Shown: positions 6,511-7,317 of the stretch, piece by piece
How the letters are laid out: every line of letters starts with the position of its first letter
How positions within the stretch are numbered: position 1 is the first letter of the stretch
Source of the DNA: Alphaproteobacteria bacterium
GTDB taxonomy: Bacteria > Pseudomonadota > Alphaproteobacteria > Micropepsales > Micropepsaceae
Reading direction: 5' to 3'
Assembly (NCBI GenBank): GCA_003131925.1
Contig: PKWC01000151.1
Span: forward strand, 1-7,317
DNA length: 7,317 nucleotides
Program-made: the position numbers and the translations under genes
Notes under the pieces: model-generated
The model's database searches: none
What the model saw: only the letters and a program-made list of their open reading frames with translations
What the model was told of the DNA's origin: nothing

Positions 6511-6515
6511 AAGGA
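6511..6515 (+). promoter_or_regulatory. Shine-Dalgarno of the second S41 protease gene
   Basis: AAGGA at 6511-6515 stands nine bases before ATG 6525. It is among the best-formed ribosome binding sites in the window and fixes this start. The 61-base gap after ctpA (6464-6524) shows no terminator hairpin with a T-run, so co-transcription with ctpA is likely. Confidence 0.65.
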
Positions 6516-6524
6516 TAAGTCTGC

Positions 6525-7317
6525 ATGCGGCGAATGGCTCTCACGGCTCTGGGTGCGGCGGCGGGATTCGCCGCTGGCATGATTGCGTTGCCTCTCGCCA
6601 GAAGTGCGACGGACGGCGACGCGCAATCGGCATACAAGGCGCTGGATCGTTTCGGCGCGGCGTTCGCGACCGTGCGTGCGGATTATGTCGAGACGCCCGA
6701 CGATCGGAAGATGATCGAGAGCGCGTTGAACGGCATGATTTCCGATCTCGATCCGCATTCGAGCTACTTCGACCCGAAAACTTTTGCCGACATGCAGGTC
6801 AAGACTTCGGGGACCTATGGTGGCGTGGGTCTGGTGATCTCCGCTGAGGAAGGCATCATCAAGGTTGTTTCGCCCATCGATGACACGCCGGCCTCGCACG
6901 CGGGAATCAAGGCAGGCGACACGATCCTCGCGATCGACGGGCGCGGCCTCCAAGGCCAGACCCTCGACAAGGTCCAGGACATGCTGAGAGGCGCGGCGGG
7001 CACCAAAGTCGGCCTCACGCTGCTTCGCGCGGGAAACCAAAAATCCTTCGAGGTCGGGCTGACGCGCGCCGCCATCCAGGTCGAAGCGGTGAAGTTTCAC
7101 CGCGAAGGGGACGTAGGATACATCCGCATTCCGGCCTTCAACGAGGAAACGAGCGACGGAGTTCAGGCGGCGGTCAGGAGTCTCAAGAGTCAGATTGGCC
7201 CGCGTCTCAAAGGCTTCATCATCGATTTGCGAGACGATGGCGGCGGCGTTCTCGACCAGGCGATTGCCGTTTCCGATGATTTTCTGGATGCGGGCGAGAT
7301 CGTTTCGACGCGCGGGC
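6525..7317 (+). CDS. Second S41 carboxy-terminal processing protease, 5' part (runs off right edge)
   Basis: The frame from ATG 6525 is open to the window end: 264 codons of an expected ~430. Residues 1-28 form a signal peptide (MRRMALTALGAAAGFAAG, then LPLARSATD). DPHSSYFD follows at 76-83, then a PDZ domain at about 98-179 (YGGVGLVIS, AGIKAGDTI, AIDGRGLQG) and the start of the S41 core (GYIRIPAFNEE). It aligns without gaps to the upstream ctpA product with a four-residue offset after the signal peptide: 41 of 76 residues are identical from SAYK to the PDZ start, counted by eye. The usual LRNNPGG loop reads LRDDGGG here (residues 235-241, near 7227-7247). The catalytic Ser and Lys would lie just past 7317, so activity cannot be judged. 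It is probably a periplasmic protease with a diverged substrate range, or a regulatory pseudo-protease. Confidence 0.9.
   Translation, partial: MRRMALTALGAAAGFAAGMIALPLARSATDGDAQSAYKALDRFGAAFATVRADYVETPDDRKMIESALNGMISDLDPHSSYFDPKTFADMQVKTSGTYGGVGLVISAEEGIIKVVSPIDDTPASHAGIKAGDTILAIDGRGLQGQTLDKVQDMLRGAAGTKVGLTLLRAGNQKSFEVGLTRAAIQVEAVKFHREGDVGYIRIPAFNEETSDGVQAAVRSLKSQIGPRLKGFIIDLRDDGGGVLDQAIAVSDDFLDAGEIVSTRG

Noticed and set aside
6348..7100. 250-codon minus-strand frame spanning both S41 genes
   Set aside because: It is antisense to two clear S41/PDZ proteins and has no recognisable features.

Overview
This GC-rich window (intergenic parts noticeably less so) looks like chromosomal DNA of an alphaproteobacterium. 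That rests on overall protein character and on the gene order gpmI - envC - ctpA, in which a glycolytic mutase, a degenerate LytM/EnvC-type cell-wall factor and an S41 carboxy-terminal processing protease are consecutive on one strand. The lineage below class level cannot be settled from the sequence alone.

Layout. Positions 1-394 (minus strand) hold the 5' part of a secreted protein with GloVer-type repeats, running off the left edge. Positions 395-726 form a divergent spacer of about 330 bases; it contains a decayed remnant of a helix-turn-helix (XRE-type) regulator on the minus strand (437-625) and a 17-bp tandem duplication (653-686). Positions 727-2130 (plus) encode a multi-pass membrane protein of unknown function. 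A 77-base gap follows, with a perfect 16-bp palindrome straddling the membrane gene's stop codon and an 8-codon mini-ORF whose stop overlaps the next start. Positions 2208-3782 encode a complete cofactor-independent phosphoglycerate mutase (gpmI). Immediately after it lies a ~136-bp palindromic repeat (3815-3950) with 24-bp perfect arms. The envC-like frame starts inside or just before this repeat and reads through it. envC overlaps ctpA by the tetranucleotide ATGA at 5162-5165. After a 61-base gap with a good Shine-Dalgarno, a second S41 protease paralogous to the first starts at 6525 and leaves the window at 7317 before its catalytic Ser/Lys.

How the genes work together. gpmI serves lower glycolysis/gluconeogenesis in the cytoplasm. 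EnvC-like, CtpA and the second S41 protease all carry export signals and would act in the periplasm on the cell wall and its hydrolases. envC and ctpA are probably translationally coupled. The palindromic repeat between gpmI and envC would make a strong RNA hairpin and may separate expression of mutase and cell-wall genes.

The most unusual points are the mobile-type repeat translated into the EnvC signal-peptide region, the tandem S41 paralogs with a changed NNPGG loop in the second copy, and the HTH gene remnant. I see no CRISPR array, tRNA, rRNA, phage or transposase gene, and no clearly new multi-gene system.
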